Below, in pieces: positions 52,422 through 62,486 of a stretch of 64,000 nucleotides of DNA (positions are counted from its first letter, which is position 1; every line of letters starts with the position of its first letter). The DNA is from Mesorhizobium sp. (lineage in GTDB: Bacteria > Pseudomonadota > Alphaproteobacteria > Rhizobiales > Rhizobiaceae). The position numbers and the translations under genes were made by a program. Location: positions 1 through 64,000 of the forward strand of contig SAPZ01000007.1 in assembly GCA_004020875.1 (NCBI GenBank), in the 5' to 3' direction. The notes beneath the pieces are model-generated. The model was not told the origin of the DNA, made no database searches, and was given only the letters and a program-made list of their open reading frames with translations.

Positions 52422-52528
52422 GGCCCGCTCCCCCAATCTCAGGTAGTAACCAAGCCACAAAAGCAGGAAGCCTGCCAAGGTCGATTCCCCGGCAGGCTTC
52501 CCTAAACCATTGGTGCAGGCGCGCTATT

Positions 52529-52996
52529 TCAGGCCGTCGCCTTGGCCTTCCTGCCCCTGGCGGGCTTTGCCGGTTCCGGTTGCGGTTCCGCCTTGCGGCC
52601 GAGGCCTATCGACTTGGCGAGCTGCGAACGCGAGGCCGCATAGTTGGGAGCGACCATCGGATAGTCGACCGGCAAGCCCCATTTGGCGCGGTAGGCTTCG
52701 GGCGTCAGGCCGAAATGCACGCCGATATGGCGCTTCAGCGATTTGAACTTCTTCCCGTCCTCGAGGCAGATGATGTAGTCCGGCGTCACCGAGCGCCGCG
52801 GGTTGACAGCTGGGGTCGGCGGAGGCGCGGCGGGTTCCGCCGGCTGGCTGATCCCGCCGATCGATGAGGCGACGCTGGCGATCAGCCCGCCCAGGTCCGA
52901 AGCGGGCAGGCGGTTTTTCGCGACATAGGCCGATACAATGTGAGCCGTGAGCTCGAGCAGGTCGACTTCCTTGGCTGTGCTGGTGTCCTCGTCCAC
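52529..52996 (-). CDS. MucR/Ros family transcriptional regulator
   Basis: A 155-residue Ros/MucR regulator, a zinc-finger-type repressor family that controls exopolysaccharide, motility and virulence or symbiosis genes in rhizobia. GTG 52996 is chosen because GGAGGG precedes it. The finger region is DYIICLEDGKKFKSLKRHIGVHF, with Cys77, Asp80, His90 and His94; the second Cys of Ros is Asp here, as in several Mesorhizobium homologues. SLKRH and MVAPNYAASRSQLAKSIGLG are family signatures. The Lys/Pro/Ala tail is disordered. The N-terminal ~50 residues mediate oligomerisation in the family. Confidence 0.9.
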   Translation of the reverse strand: MDEDTSTAKEVDLLELTAHIVSAYVAKNRLPASDLGGLIASVASSIGGISQPAEPAAPPPTPAVNPRRSVTPDYIICLEDGKKFKSLKRHIGVHFGLTPEAYRAKWGLPVDYPMVAPNYAASRSQLAKSIGLGRKAEPQPEPAKPARGRKAKATA

Positions 52997-53201
52997 GTAG
53001 TCCCTCCATTTCTGCCGCAAGGCCGCGAAAGCGATTCGGCTTTCGCGGTGTAATATCAAAGCGCTGCGAGCGTTGTTGGCGAATTCGGGAAGCCGCAGGG
53101 GCCGCAGGCTGGCGAATTCCTAGTCGGCAAATCTGCGGGGCGCAACGTTTTGTCGCGTCAATACACGCTGTTTTGAACAATTATACTGAAATGTAACAAT
53201 A

Positions 53202-53906
53202 TCAGACGATTAGCGCCCTGTCGTGCCATAGACGAAATCCACCCTCGAAAGCGCGAGTGTTGTCGCCGCGCCGGGATCTTTCAGGCAATTCATCGAGCTT
53301 GTCGACATTGCCGCCGCCGATCACGACATAGTCCGGCTGCAAAGCGGCGCGAAGCCTGTCGACGACGTCGAAAACGTATTTGCGCCACTTCTTCTTCCCG
53401 TGCTTCACCAGGCCGCGCTCGCCGACATAATCCTCGAAAGTCGCCCCCTTCTTGTAAGGCAGATGGGCAAGCTCCAGGGGCTGGCCGACATTCCTGATGA
53501 TCATGGCGGCGCCCAGGCCCGTGCCGAGGCCGAGGAACAGCATTCGGCCACCGTCATAGCTGCCGATCGCCTGCATCAAGGCGTCGTTGACGACTTTCAC
53601 CGGCTTGCCGAAGGCAGCGGTGAAATCATAGCCGTTCCAGCCCTTGCCGAGATTGAAGGGATCGAGCGAGGGCTTGTTGTCGCGCACGGGGCCGGGAAAA
53701 CCCATTGAGATCAAGTCGTAGGTCAGGCCCTCGGCCAGTTTTCCGACCGAAGCGACGACCTGGTCGGGGGTCAGTCTCGGGCCGGACGGAACGCGGCGCA
53801 TCTCGCCGCCGGCGCTGGTGAGGATCTTCACATGCGAGCCGCCGACATCGATGCTGAGTACGATCGGATCGCTGCCCGTCGCGGCGGTCTTTGCTGCCTT
53901 CGCCAT
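53202..53906 (-). CDS. ROK-family sugar kinase, polyphosphate-glucokinase-like
   Basis: A 234-residue ROK kinase: phosphate motif SIDVGGSHVKILTSAGG near residue 17, catalytic-region GKPVKVVNDALMQAIG (Asn-Asp), and FLGLGTGLGAAMI. ELAHLPYKKGATFEDYVG and KHGKKKWRKYV resemble PpgK, which phosphorylates glucose with polyphosphate or ATP. The ROK zinc-site Cys residues are absent, as in PpgK. A GGAGGAGG site precedes the ATG. Its place beside zwf, gnd and a glucoamylase gene supports glucose as substrate. Confidence 0.78.
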   Translation of the reverse strand: MAKAAKTAATGSDPIVLSIDVGGSHVKILTSAGGEMRRVPSGPRLTPDQVVASVGKLAEGLTYDLISMGFPGPVRDNKPSLDPFNLGKGWNGYDFTAAFGKPVKVVNDALMQAIGSYDGGRMLFLGLGTGLGAAMIIRNVGQPLELAHLPYKKGATFEDYVGERGLVKHGKKKWRKYVFDVVDRLRAALQPDYVVIGGGNVDKLDELPERSRRGDNTRAFEGGFRLWHDRALIV

Positions 53907-53924
53907 TTCCCTCCTCCCCGGAAG

Positions 53925-55301
53925 TTATCTGGTCGGATTGATCCAGCCATCTGGCGGGCCGAAGCCCTCCATGGCGTCGGCCGGCCCCCAGGTCTTGGGC
54001 GCATAGATTGCCGGCGGGGTGGTATCGCCGAGCACCGGCCCGACGATGCGCCAGGCAAGCTCGGCCGCGTCCTGGCGCGTGAACAGCTGACCATTGCCGT
54101 TCATGGCGTCGCCGATCAGCCTTTCGTAAGGCGGCATGTCGCCCTTGGAGTCATCGAGCGCGGTGAGTTCCACCTGTTCGCCGATCATGTCGTCGCCGGC
54201 TCTCTTGCGCTGTGCGCCGATCGAGATCGCCACCTGCGGGTCGATGCGGAAGCGCACATAATTGGCGTCGTCCGGCTTGATCGGATCGAAGACGTCAAGA
54301 GGCGGCCGCTTCAGCCGCACGATCACCTCGGTGGCGTGCACCGGCAAGTTCTTGCCGGCACGGATGAAGAAGGGCACGTCGCGCCAACGCCATGTGTCGA
54401 CGAAGAAGCGCACCGCGGCGAAGGTCTCGACGGGCGAGTTCGGCCTGACACCTGGCTCGGCCAGATAACCATCGAACTGGCCGCGCACGACGTCGTCCCT
54501 AGTCAGCGTGCGGATCGCGCGCAGCACCTGCACCTTCTCGTCGATAAGGTCGTCCGCCGAGCGGCCGACGGGCGGCTCCATGGCGAGCAGCAGCAGGATA
54601 TTGAGCAGGTGGTTCTCGATCACGTCGCGGATGCAGCCGACATCGTCGTAGAATTTGCCGCGGCCTTCGATGCCAAAATCCTCGGCCATGGTGATCTGGA
54701 CGCTCTCGACGAAGTTGCGGTTCCAGATCGGCTCGAGGAAAGAGTTGGCGAAGCGGAAATAGAGCAGGTTCTGGATAGCTTCCTTCCCCAGATAGTGGTC
54801 GATGCGGAAGATCGACTGCTCGTCGAACACCAGATGCAGCACCCGGTTCAGCCAGCGCGCCGACTGCAGGTCGTGGCCGAAGGGCTTTTCGATCATCAGC
54901 CGCGCGCCGCGCGCGGTGCCGGACTGCTCCAAACCTTGCACGACGGTCTCGAACATCGTTGGCGGGACGGCCATATAGTGCAGCGGGTGTTGCGCCGGGC
55001 CCAGTGCCGTCCTCAGCTTCTCGAAGGTGGCGCTGTCGCGGTAGTCGCCGCTGACATAGCGCAGCAGCGAGGCGAGCTTGGCAAAGACCGTGTCGTCGAT
55101 GCCGCCAAGTGCCGTGACGATGCCGTCGTGGGCGCGGTCCACCAGTTTAGGCAGGTCCCAAGGGTCGAAGGCGACGCCGATCACGGGCTCGGCCAGTGTT
55201 CCCTTGGCGACCATGTGGTAGAGCGCCGGGAATATCTTCTTGTGCGCAAGGTCGCCGGTCGCCCCGAAAAGCACCAGCGTGTCGGACCTTTGCTGACTCA
55301 T
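53925..55301 (-). CDS. zwf: Glucose-6-phosphate 1-dehydrogenase
   Basis: A 458-residue enzyme that oxidises glucose-6-phosphate to 6-phosphogluconolactone, making NADPH. The coenzyme motif [20 protein letters not shown] is near residue 8, and the active-site [15 protein letters not shown] near residue 180. MIEKPFGHD and [10 protein letters not shown] also fit. GGGAGAG before ATG 55301 supports the start. It ends 18 bases before the ROK kinase start and begins 14 bases after the gnd stop, so one transcript is likely. Confidence 0.95.
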   Translation of the reverse strand: MSQQRSDTLVLFGATGDLAHKKIFPALYHMVAKGTLAEPVIGVAFDPWDLPKLVDRAHDGIVTALGGIDDTVFAKLASLLRYVSGDYRDSATFEKLRTALGPAQHPLHYMAVPPTMFETVVQGLEQSGTARGARLMIEKPFGHDLQSARWLNRVLHLVFDEQSIFRIDHYLGKEAIQNLLYFRFANSFLEPIWNRNFVESVQITMAEDFGIEGRGKFYDDVGCIRDVIENHLLNILLLLAMEPPVGRSADDLIDEKVQVLRAIRTLTRDDVVRGQFDGYLAEPGVRPNSPVETFAAVRFFVDTWRWRDVPFFIRAGKNLPVHATEVIVRLKRPPLDVFDPIKPDDANYVRFRIDPQVAISIGAQRKRAGDDMIGEQVELTALDDSKGDMPPYERLIGDAMNGNGQLFTRQDAAELAWRIVGPVLGDTTPPAIYAPKTWGPADAMEGFGPPDGWINPTR

Positions 55302-55314
55302 GCCGTCTCTCCCT

Positions 55315-56328
55315 TCACGCGCCGGTCTTGGGCTTTTCGACATGGCCGCCGAAGGCGTAGCGCATGGCGGACAGGAGCTTGTCGGCGAACTGGGATTCGC
55401 CCTGCGAGGAGAAGCGGTCGAACAGCGCCGAGGACAGCACCGGCGCAGGCACGCCGGTGTCGATCGCCGCCTTCAGCGTCCAGCGTCCCTCGCCGGAGTC
55501 GGAGACACGGCCGCCGAACTGGGCGAGCGCCGGATCGCTCTTCAGCGCTCCTGCGGTAAGATCGAGCAGCCAGGATCCGATGACGCTGCCGTGGCGCCAG
55601 ACTTCGGCGACCTGTGGCAGGTCGATATCGAATTGGTAGTATTGCGGGTTTTCGAGCGGGCTGGTCTCGGCGTCGGCGGTGCGCTGCCTTTTGCCGGCAT
55701 TGGCCGATTTCAGGATGTTCATGCCCTCGGCATAGGCGGCCATGACGCCATATTCGATGCCGTTATGCACCATCTTGACGAAGTGGCCGGCGCCGCTCGG
55801 GCCGCAATGCAGATAGCCGAAAGGCGCCGTGCCGGCATCCTTGGGCGGATTGGCGCCCGCATCGGCGCCCGGCGCCAACGTCGCGAAGACCGAATCCAGG
55901 TGCTTCACTGCTTCGTCCGGGCCGCCGATCATCAGGCAATAGCCGCGCTCGAGACCCCAGACGCCGCCGCTGGTGCCGACATCGACGAAGTTGATGCCCT
56001 TCACCGCCAGCTTCGCCGCCTGGTCGACGGCATCGTGATAGTAGGAATTGCCGCCGTCGATGATGATGTCGCCGGGCTCCATAAGCGCGGCGACCTGGTC
56101 GACGATCCTGCCGGTGATCGCGGCCGGCAGCATCAGCCAAGCGCAGCGCGGCTTGGCGAGCTTGCCGACGAATTCCTCCAGCGAGGCGGCGCCCACGGCG
56201 CCATCCTTGACCATGCCGGCGACGCTTGCCGAATTGATATCGTAGACGACGCATTCATGGCCGTCGCGCATCAGACGCCGCACCATATTGGCGCCCATCC
56301 TGCCCAGCCCCATCATTCCGATCTGCAT
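55315..56328 (-). CDS. gnd: 6-phosphogluconate dehydrogenase, decarboxylating (short form)
   Basis: A 337-residue protein of the short Gnd (YqeC/GndA) type, about 330 residues against ~470 for the E. coli form, usually NAD-preferring. It has [19 protein letters not shown] at the start, [25 protein letters not shown] and the catalytic [15 protein letters not shown] (Lys/His). It converts 6-phosphogluconate to ribulose-5-phosphate. The lactonase (pgl) is not in this cluster. Confidence 0.93.
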   Translation of the reverse strand: MQIGMMGLGRMGANMVRRLMRDGHECVVYDINSASVAGMVKDGAVGAASLEEFVGKLAKPRCAWLMLPAAITGRIVDQVAALMEPGDIIIDGGNSYYHDAVDQAAKLAVKGINFVDVGTSGGVWGLERGYCLMIGGPDEAVKHLDSVFATLAPGADAGANPPKDAGTAPFGYLHCGPSGAGHFVKMVHNGIEYGVMAAYAEGMNILKSANAGKRQRTADAETSPLENPQYYQFDIDLPQVAEVWRHGSVIGSWLLDLTAGALKSDPALAQFGGRVSDSGEGRWTLKAAIDTGVPAPVLSSALFDRFSSQGESQFADKLLSAMRYAFGGHVEKPKTGA

Positions 56329-56361
56329 GGTTTCATCCCGATTGCTTGAGGAAAGAAGAAT

Positions 56362-58779
56362 TCACTGGCCGTTTGGTTGGTCGATCGCGACGGTGAAGTC
56401 GACATTCTCCCAATGCATCGCTTCCGGCCAGAAAAAAGTGAAGACGATCGTGGCTCCCGGTTGCAGGCGGTTAACGGGCAAATCCACCAGATGGATGCCA
56501 AACGGATTTTCGGCAGTCCTGCTGTCCTGCACCGTCAGCCATTTGTCGCTGCTCCAATGAACGACGCCGGGCGCCGACAGCTCGACGCGCAACAGCTTGC
56601 CCGCGGGGATGGAGCGGATCTTGTTGTTGAAGCGCCAGATCCGCAGCGGCGAGACCGTTTTGCCCTTGATGTAACGTTCGAGGCCCTGCGGCGGCAGGTC
56701 GAAGACAGCGCCGTCGCGCAGCGAGCGCAGCAGCTTGATGTGCTCGGCATGGGCCCAGACCAGCGGCATGGCGCTACCGGATGGTTTGCCCAGCCACAGC
56801 TCGCGGTCCGGCATGTCGGCGCGATCCCAGACCTGCTCGGGCAGAAGGCCGCCCACGCCGGCCGAGCGTTCGAAAGTCTCAAGCAGCTGCGCCGCCTTGT
56901 CGTTGCGGCCGGCGGCCAGTTCGTAATGGGCGCGCTCGCCGGCAAGCAGCGGCCACGGCCGTCCCTGGCCGGTGCCGTCGAAGGGCGAGCCGTCCTCGTG
57001 CTCGCCATAGCCGTCGCTGCTATAGCGGTACCAGAGCGGCCCTTGCGGCAGCTCGCAGCGCAGCTCGGCGTCGATGGCCTTGACGGTGTTCAGGATGCGG
57101 GGGTCATCCGCGGCTCTGAGACCGAAACGCACCAGCGCCAGCGCGTCCGGACTGATAATCGCTTCCGCCGGCTTGTCGGTATCGGCTGGCGGCCTGTTCT
57201 TGATCGGCACGAAGCCGTCCTTCGGGGAAGCGGCGGCGCCTTCCTCTGGCGGGGCGATGCGGACATAATAACCTTCGATACCCGCTTTGGCGCTTGTCTC
57301 CGTACCGGTCACATAGGTCCAGCGCTCGATCTGGTCGTTCCAGCAATCGGCGGTCTCGCGCAGATAGTTTGCCGGCTCATTTTTGCCGCAGGCATCGAGC
57401 ATGTCGGCGGCGGCAAGCAGCCCCGCTATTTCCACAGCCAGCGTGAACGGGCTGTAGCCGGCATCCTCTTCCCAGCGGTCCTCGCCGGTGACCGGACCGT
57501 TGCGCACGACATAGGCGGCCGCGTTCTCGATCATGGCGAGGAAGTCGGCCAACTGTGCGCGCGGCAGGTGGCCGGCGCGGCGCAAGGCGTCGGCGAGCAG
57601 GAGCGGAAACGCGCATTCATCCATCTGGATGCCGGGCCAATAGGCGGTGCCGTCGGACCATACATTCTGCGGCCAGTGGCCGTCCGGCTGCTGGATCGAA
57701 CGCAGATAGGTGAGGATCTGCAGCGCCTGCCTGCCATCGCCGGCGGCCAGGAAGCCGCCCGCCGTCTCGACCAGGTCGCGCGGCCAGACGAGGTGATAGC
57801 CGCCGAGGTCGTCGTCGCCCTTGTTGAAGCCCCAGGGGATGGACAGGCTGGCCACGGCGGCGCCGGGCCTGGCGACCGACAGGTGTGTCGCCAGCACCGC
57901 GGTGCTGGCGCGGTAAGTGTTCAGGCCGGAGGCACCCTGGCGGTCGAGTTTTTCCAGCCTTGCCTGGAATGTCCGCCAGTTTTCGACATAGGTTTTCGCG
58001 GCGGGCTCGAAACCTTGTTTCAGGCTGGCTAAAGCGAGGTCGGCGGCTTCCTCCGGCGAGGCGCCGAAGCCGAGCGCTAGCAGGGCAATTGTCTTGCCGG
58101 CCGAAAAGCCGATCTCGCCGGTGAGCGCTACATTGCCGTTTTCGGCTGTATGGCAGGAAGCGTCGAGCGCTCCATTGTCGTGCAATTGCCGCCAGCCGTC
58201 GGAGAAGCCGACATAGCCGGCCGAGCAGGCGCCCCAGGGCAAGGACGAGGCGAGCGCCAGCGAGACGCCGCGTCCGGTGGCAAAGAGAAGACGCTGTCCC
58301 TTATGCTCGCCGATCCAGGCCGTGTTGCCCATGCCGGCGTTGACGAGATGCGGCGCAAGCAGCGCGTAGACGCGATAGTCTGCCGCAGAGCCCTTGAGCG
58401 CAATGAGACTGGTTTCCTGGAGCAGAACAGGTCGTTTCGAATCCGTAACGATCTGCTTTTCAATTCGGTAGGCGCCGTCAGCGGCAATGTTGGTCAGTCT
58501 GTAGCCGGGTACCCCGTCCTCGAAAGGTTGAATCGTATGGGCGGCATCGCGCTTCTCTTCGGAGAAATAGCCGCCCGGACCGGTGACGATCAGGCCCAGG
58601 TCCCGCGTGCAAGCGCTGTCGAGGCGCGGATAATAGATCTCGTTCAGGATACCGTGGCTGGCGGTGAACCAGAGCGGGCTTCTTGCCGAAAGGGCGGTTC
58701 CGACGCCGCTCTTGGCGCTTGATGTCCAACGCGCGGGAATCCCGGGCGCGCCTTCGGCTACGGTCGGCGTTACTGCCAT
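56362..58779 (-). CDS. Glycoside hydrolase family 15 glucoamylase
   Basis: An 805-residue glucan 1,4-alpha-glucosidase. An N-terminal beta-sandwich domain (~1-270), as in bacterial glucoamylases and glucodextranases, is followed by the (alpha/alpha)6 barrel with YHLVWPRDLVETAGGFLAAG near residue 335, the general acid Glu in IQMDECAFPLLL and the base Glu in GLLPEQVWDRADMPD. The C-terminal ~100 residues form a small beta domain. No signal peptide is visible, so it probably acts on cytoplasmic maltodextrin or glycogen, releasing glucose for the kinase and zwf/gnd downstream. Confidence 0.88.
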   Translation of the reverse strand: MAVTPTVAEGAPGIPARWTSSAKSGVGTALSARSPLWFTASHGILNEIYYPRLDSACTRDLGLIVTGPGGYFSEEKRDAAHTIQPFEDGVPGYRLTNIAADGAYRIEKQIVTDSKRPVLLQETSLIALKGSAADYRVYALLAPHLVNAGMGNTAWIGEHKGQRLLFATGRGVSLALASSLPWGACSAGYVGFSDGWRQLHDNGALDASCHTAENGNVALTGEIGFSAGKTIALLALGFGASPEEAADLALASLKQGFEPAAKTYVENWRTFQARLEKLDRQGASGLNTYRASTAVLATHLSVARPGAAVASLSIPWGFNKGDDDLGGYHLVWPRDLVETAGGFLAAGDGRQALQILTYLRSIQQPDGHWPQNVWSDGTAYWPGIQMDECAFPLLLADALRRAGHLPRAQLADFLAMIENAAAYVVRNGPVTGEDRWEEDAGYSPFTLAVEIAGLLAAADMLDACGKNEPANYLRETADCWNDQIERWTYVTGTETSAKAGIEGYYVRIAPPEEGAAASPKDGFVPIKNRPPADTDKPAEAIISPDALALVRFGLRAADDPRILNTVKAIDAELRCELPQGPLWYRYSSDGYGEHEDGSPFDGTGQGRPWPLLAGERAHYELAAGRNDKAAQLLETFERSAGVGGLLPEQVWDRADMPDRELWLGKPSGSAMPLVWAHAEHIKLLRSLRDGAVFDLPPQGLERYIKGKTVSPLRIWRFNNKIRSIPAGKLLRVELSAPGVVHWSSDKWLTVQDSRTAENPFGIHLVDLPVNRLQPGATIVFTFFWPEAMHWENVDFTVAIDQPNGQ

Positions 58780-58900
58780 CCAAACCTCTCTTCTGCCGCG
58801 TTCCTAGACCATCAACGAGAGGGTTTTCAATCGCCGCACCGCAAGTTGATCGAGTGGCCCCATCAAGCTTCGCAGTTGACAGCTTGCAGTTCCTCCAAAT

Positions 58901-58911
58901 TTGTCTGACAA
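58901..58911. promoter_or_regulatory. Candidate GntR/FadR-type operator
   Basis: TTGTCTGACAA is a perfect 11-base palindrome around a central T and fits the FadR-subfamily GntR operator pattern TNGTNNNACNA. It lies in the 199-base divergent region between the glucoamylase and sugar-binding-protein genes, 68 bases before the latter. No GntR gene is in the window, so the regulator would be encoded elsewhere. Confidence 0.4.
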
Positions 58912-58978
58912 TAGATAAAAAACAAACGCTACACGTCACGACCATTCGTCAAGATCAGCAACCTCGGGAGGAACCGAC

Positions 58979-59992
58979 ATGAAAAAACTGCTCGTATTGA
59001 GTGCATTCGCGGCGATGCTCGCCTCGGGCACCGCGCTTGCCGACACCAGCGGCAAGAAGATCGCCTTTTCCAACAATTATGCCGGCAATTCGTGGCGCCA
59101 GGCGATGCTCGACAGCTACGGCATCGTCACCAAGAAGGCGGTCGAAGACAAGATCGTCGCCGCGGCGGATGTCTTCACCACTGCCGACAAGGAGGTGCCG
59201 ACCCAGGCCGCCCAAGTGCAGAATCTGATCCTGCAGGGCTATGACGCCATCGTCATCAACGCCGCCTCGCCCGATGCTCTGAACGGCGCCATCAAGCAGG
59301 CCTGCGATGCCGGCATCGTCGTCGTCTCCTTCGACGGTATCGTCACCGAGCCCTGCGCCTACCGGGTTGTCGTCGACTTCAAGGACATGGGCAAGCAGGA
59401 AGTCGAGCAGATGGCCAAGTTCCAGCCCAAGGGTGGCAATCTGCTGGAAATCCGCGGTCTGGCCGGCACTTCGATCGACGACGCCATCCATGCCGGCATC
59501 CTCGAGGGCGTCGCCGCCCATCCCGAGTTCAAGATCGTCGGCTCAGTGACCGGCGACTGGGACCAGACGACGGCGCAAAAGGCGGTGGCGACCATCCTGC
59601 CCTCGCTGCCCGACGTCGTCGGCATCGTCGACCAGGGCGGCGACGGATATGGCGCGGCACAAGCCTTCGCAGCCGCCAATAAGCCGCGCCCGACCATCAT
59701 CATGGGCAACCGGCAGGACGAGCTGAAGTGGTGGAAGGAGCAGAAGGAAAAGGACGGCTACAAGACCTGGTCGGCCTCGATCGCGCCCGGCGTGTCGACG
59801 CTCGCCTTCTGGGTAGCGCAGCAGGTGCTCGACGGCCGCAAGGACATTCCGCATGACCTCCTGGTGCCCTATCTCGCTTTCACCCAGGACGATTTCGAGG
59901 CCGCACTGCCGAAGATCAAGGAAGGCGGGGTCGCCACGCACGAATACACGCAGGAAGAGGCTATCGCGGCGATCAAAGCCAACATCAAGTAG
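58979..59992 (+). CDS. Sugar ABC transporter substrate-binding protein
   Basis: A 337-residue periplasmic binding protein of the ribose/galactose (RbsB) type. The signal peptide is cleaved near TALADT (residue ~22). The core shows KKIAFSNNYAGNSWRQAML, VQNLILQGYDAIVINAASPDAL and VSFDGIVTEPCAYRVVVDF. A GGGAGGA site precedes ATG 58979. It is the first gene of the four-gene transporter operon. The ligand cannot be named from sequence; a sugar or polyol is likely. Confidence 0.92.
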   Translation: MKKLLVLSAFAAMLASGTALADTSGKKIAFSNNYAGNSWRQAMLDSYGIVTKKAVEDKIVAAADVFTTADKEVPTQAAQVQNLILQGYDAIVINAASPDALNGAIKQACDAGIVVVSFDGIVTEPCAYRVVVDFKDMGKQEVEQMAKFQPKGGNLLEIRGLAGTSIDDAIHAGILEGVAAHPEFKIVGSVTGDWDQTTAQKAVATILPSLPDVVGIVDQGGDGYGAAQAFAAANKPRPTIIMGNRQDELKWWKEQKEKDGYKTWSASIAPGVSTLAFWVAQQVLDGRKDIPHDLLVPYLAFTQDDFEAALPKIKEGGVATHEYTQEEAIAAIKANIK

Positions 59993-60040
59993 TCGCGGCG
60001 CGAATTTGCCAGCCGCATCGCCGACCGGATAAAGTTGAGA

Positions 60041-61504
60041 ATGCTCCAGGCTATTGCGGATATCGTGAGACTGAACGGCGCCGAAAAACATTTCGGCGCC
60101 GTTCGTGCCCTCAATGGCGTCGACTTCCATGTCGGCGCCGGCGAATGCGTCGGGCTTGTCGGGCATAACGGCGCCGGCAAGTCGACGCTCATGCATATGG
60201 TGGCCGGCACGCTGCGGCCGGATGGCGGACAGATCGCGGTGCGCGGCAACGAAGAAGCGGTCTATTCCGTAGCCCGTGCGCTGGAACTCGGCATACGGTG
60301 CGTGTTCCAGGAATTGTCGCTCTGCCCCAATCTCAGCGTCGCCGAGAACACGCGCATCAACCATCCCTCGCTTACAGGCTTCGGCTGGCGGCGCAAGGCC
60401 GCCGACCTCATCAGGGCCAAGCTCGACGAGATATTCCCCGACCACGGCATTTCGGCGGACGACATCGCCGGCGACCTGTCGATCGGAAGGCGGCAGATGG
60501 TCGAGGTGGCGCGCGCATTCACCCTGACCCGCGAGCCGCTGCATCTGGTCATCCTCGACGAGCCGACCTCGTCGCTCGACGCGCACACCGCAGGCCAGCT
60601 GCTTTCCTTTGTCCGCCGCTTCGTCGAGGCAGGCGGCAGCTGCATCCTGATCTCGCATGTGCTGGGCGAGGTGCTGCAAAACGCCGACCGCATCGTTGTG
60701 ATGCGCGACGGCAAGGTGGTTGCGGCCGACGCAGCCAGTGCCTTCGACCGCGACAAGCTTGTCGCCGCCATGGGCGGAGCCGAAGGGCATCAGAAGACCG
60801 CCGCCGAGACCCGCAAGGTCGCGGCCGGGGCATTGAGGGTGCGCGCACGCCCAGCGCGGCAGCAAGACGAAAAGGAACTTGTGGCGCGGGCCGGCGAGAT
60901 CATTGGCCTCGCAGGTCTTGCCGGCCACGGTCAGACCGACCTTCTGCTGGCGATCTTCTCGGCGGCCGCGCGCGCCAAAGCCGGTCTCGAGGTGACGGCA
61001 CCCGTGGCGCTGGTCGCGGGCGACCGCCAGTCGGACGGCATCTTCGCGCAATGGTCGATCGCGCAGAACATCGGCATCCGCTCGCTCGCCAGGCTGCGCA
61101 AGGGCCTGCTGATCTCGCCGCAGCGCGAGGCCGAGCTCGCCGAATTCTGGAAGAACAAGATCGGCATCCGCACGCCCGACATGAACAACAACATCTATTC
61201 GCTGTCGGGCGGCAACCAGCAAAAGGCGCTGTTTGCGCGCGCGCTTGGCTCCGACGCCGAGATCGTGCTGATGGACGACCCGATGCGCGGCGTCGACATC
61301 GGCACGAAGCTCGAAGTCTATGACCTCGTGCGCGAGGAAGCAGCCAAGGGCCGCACCTTCCTCTGGTATACGACTGAGACCGAAGAGCTCGACAATTGCG
61401 ACCATGTCTATGTCTTCAAGAACGGCCGCATCGTCGCCAATCTCGGCCGCGACGAGCTGACGGAGGAAAAGATCATCCAGTCCTCGTTCGGCGATGCGGC
61501 CTGA
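60041..61504 (+). CDS. Sugar ABC transporter ATP-binding protein (two-domain)
   Basis: A 487-residue RbsA-type ATPase with two fused nucleotide-binding domains. The first has Walker [11 protein letters not shown] near residue 45, signature [14 protein letters not shown] and Walker [13 protein letters not shown]. The second has a degenerate Walker A ([14 protein letters not shown]), signature [15 protein letters not shown] and [12 protein letters not shown], the usual asymmetry of this family. ATG 60041 is preferred over a TTG two codons upstream. Confidence 0.92.
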   Translation: MLQAIADIVRLNGAEKHFGAVRALNGVDFHVGAGECVGLVGHNGAGKSTLMHMVAGTLRPDGGQIAVRGNEEAVYSVARALELGIRCVFQELSLCPNLSVAENTRINHPSLTGFGWRRKAADLIRAKLDEIFPDHGISADDIAGDLSIGRRQMVEVARAFTLTREPLHLVILDEPTSSLDAHTAGQLLSFVRRFVEAGGSCILISHVLGEVLQNADRIVVMRDGKVVAADAASAFDRDKLVAAMGGAEGHQKTAAETRKVAAGALRVRARPARQQDEKELVARAGEIIGLAGLAGHGQTDLLLAIFSAAARAKAGLEVTAPVALVAGDRQSDGIFAQWSIAQNIGIRSLARLRKGLLISPQREAELAEFWKNKIGIRTPDMNNNIYSLSGGNQQKALFARALGSDAEIVLMDDPMRGVDIGTKLEVYDLVREEAAKGRTFLWYTTETEELDNCDHVYVFKNGRIVANLGRDELTEEKIIQSSFGDAA

Positions 61505-61505
61505 C

Positions 61506-62483
61506 ATGACCGCGATCGCTCCCGGCACGCTCCCGAAATCCTCGCCCCGTGGCAATGCCGCCAGGGCGCGCCTGCTGCGCGGCCTGCTGCCTGCCTTATC
61601 GCTGGCGCTGGTGCTTATCGCCATCGCCTGGCTCAACCCGCGCGCCATCAGCTATTTCGGCTTCAATCTGATGCTCAACCTGGCGATCCCGATCGCCCTG
61701 GCGACGATCGCGCAGATGTTCGTCATCGCCGGCAACGAGCTGGATCTCTCGATCGGCACCTTCGTCGGCTTCGTCGGCTGCGTCACCGCTACCTGGCTGC
61801 GCGATGCGCCGCTGCTGGGCATCGCCGTGCTGCTGGGCTCGATCGGCGCCTATGCGCTGCTCGGCGCGCTGATCCATTTGCGCAATTTGCCCTCCATCGT
61901 GGTGACGCTCGGCATGAGCTTCGTCTGGCAGGGGCTTGCCATCCTTATCCTGCCCAAGCCCGGCGGCAAGGCGCCAGACTGGCTGCTGGCGATCATGTCT
62001 TTCAAGCCGCCCTACGTCCCCTTCCCGATCATGGCCGCCCTGATCATCGCCGCGGTCGTGCATTTCGGCCTGATGCGCACGTCCTATGGCGTCATCCTGC
62101 GCGGGTCCGGCGGCAACGCCGCGGCGCTCAGGCGCGCTGGTTGGTCGCTGCTCAAGACAAAGATCGTGCTGTTCGCACTGACCGGCCTGTTCGGCGTGCT
62201 TTCCGGCATGGCGCTGATCGGCATCACCACCTCGGCCGACGCCAATATCGGCAATGGCTATACGCTGCTGTCGATCGCCGGCGTCATCCTCGGCGGCGGC
62301 GAGTTCGTCGGCGGGCGCGTGTCGCCGATCGGCGCCGTGATTGGCGCGCTGACGCTGGCGCTCGCAGCCTCGCCGCTCTTGACCTTCATGCACATCCCGC
62401 CCGACTGGCAGGTGGCCGCCAACGGCGCGATCCTGATCATCGTGCTGGCGGCGCGGGTGCTGATCAGCCGCAGGGAGCGGTGA
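61506..62483 (+). CDS. Sugar ABC transporter permease 1
   Basis: A 325-residue RbsC-type permease with about nine hydrophobic segments. Family markers are NLAIPIALATIAQMFVIAGNELDLSIGTFVGFVG and ILRGSGGNAAALRRAGW, then the glycine-rich ILGGGEFVGGRVSPIGAVIGAL end. The ATG 61506 starts one base after the ATPase gene's stop. It pairs with the next permease to form a heterodimeric channel. Confidence 0.9.
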   Translation: MTAIAPGTLPKSSPRGNAARARLLRGLLPALSLALVLIAIAWLNPRAISYFGFNLMLNLAIPIALATIAQMFVIAGNELDLSIGTFVGFVGCVTATWLRDAPLLGIAVLLGSIGAYALLGALIHLRNLPSIVVTLGMSFVWQGLAILILPKPGGKAPDWLLAIMSFKPPYVPFPIMAALIIAAVVHFGLMRTSYGVILRGSGGNAAALRRAGWSLLKTKIVLFALTGLFGVLSGMALIGITTSADANIGNGYTLLSIAGVILGGGEFVGGRVSPIGAVIGALTLALAASPLLTFMHIPPDWQVAANGAILIIVLAARVLISRRER

Positions 62484-62486
62484 GCG

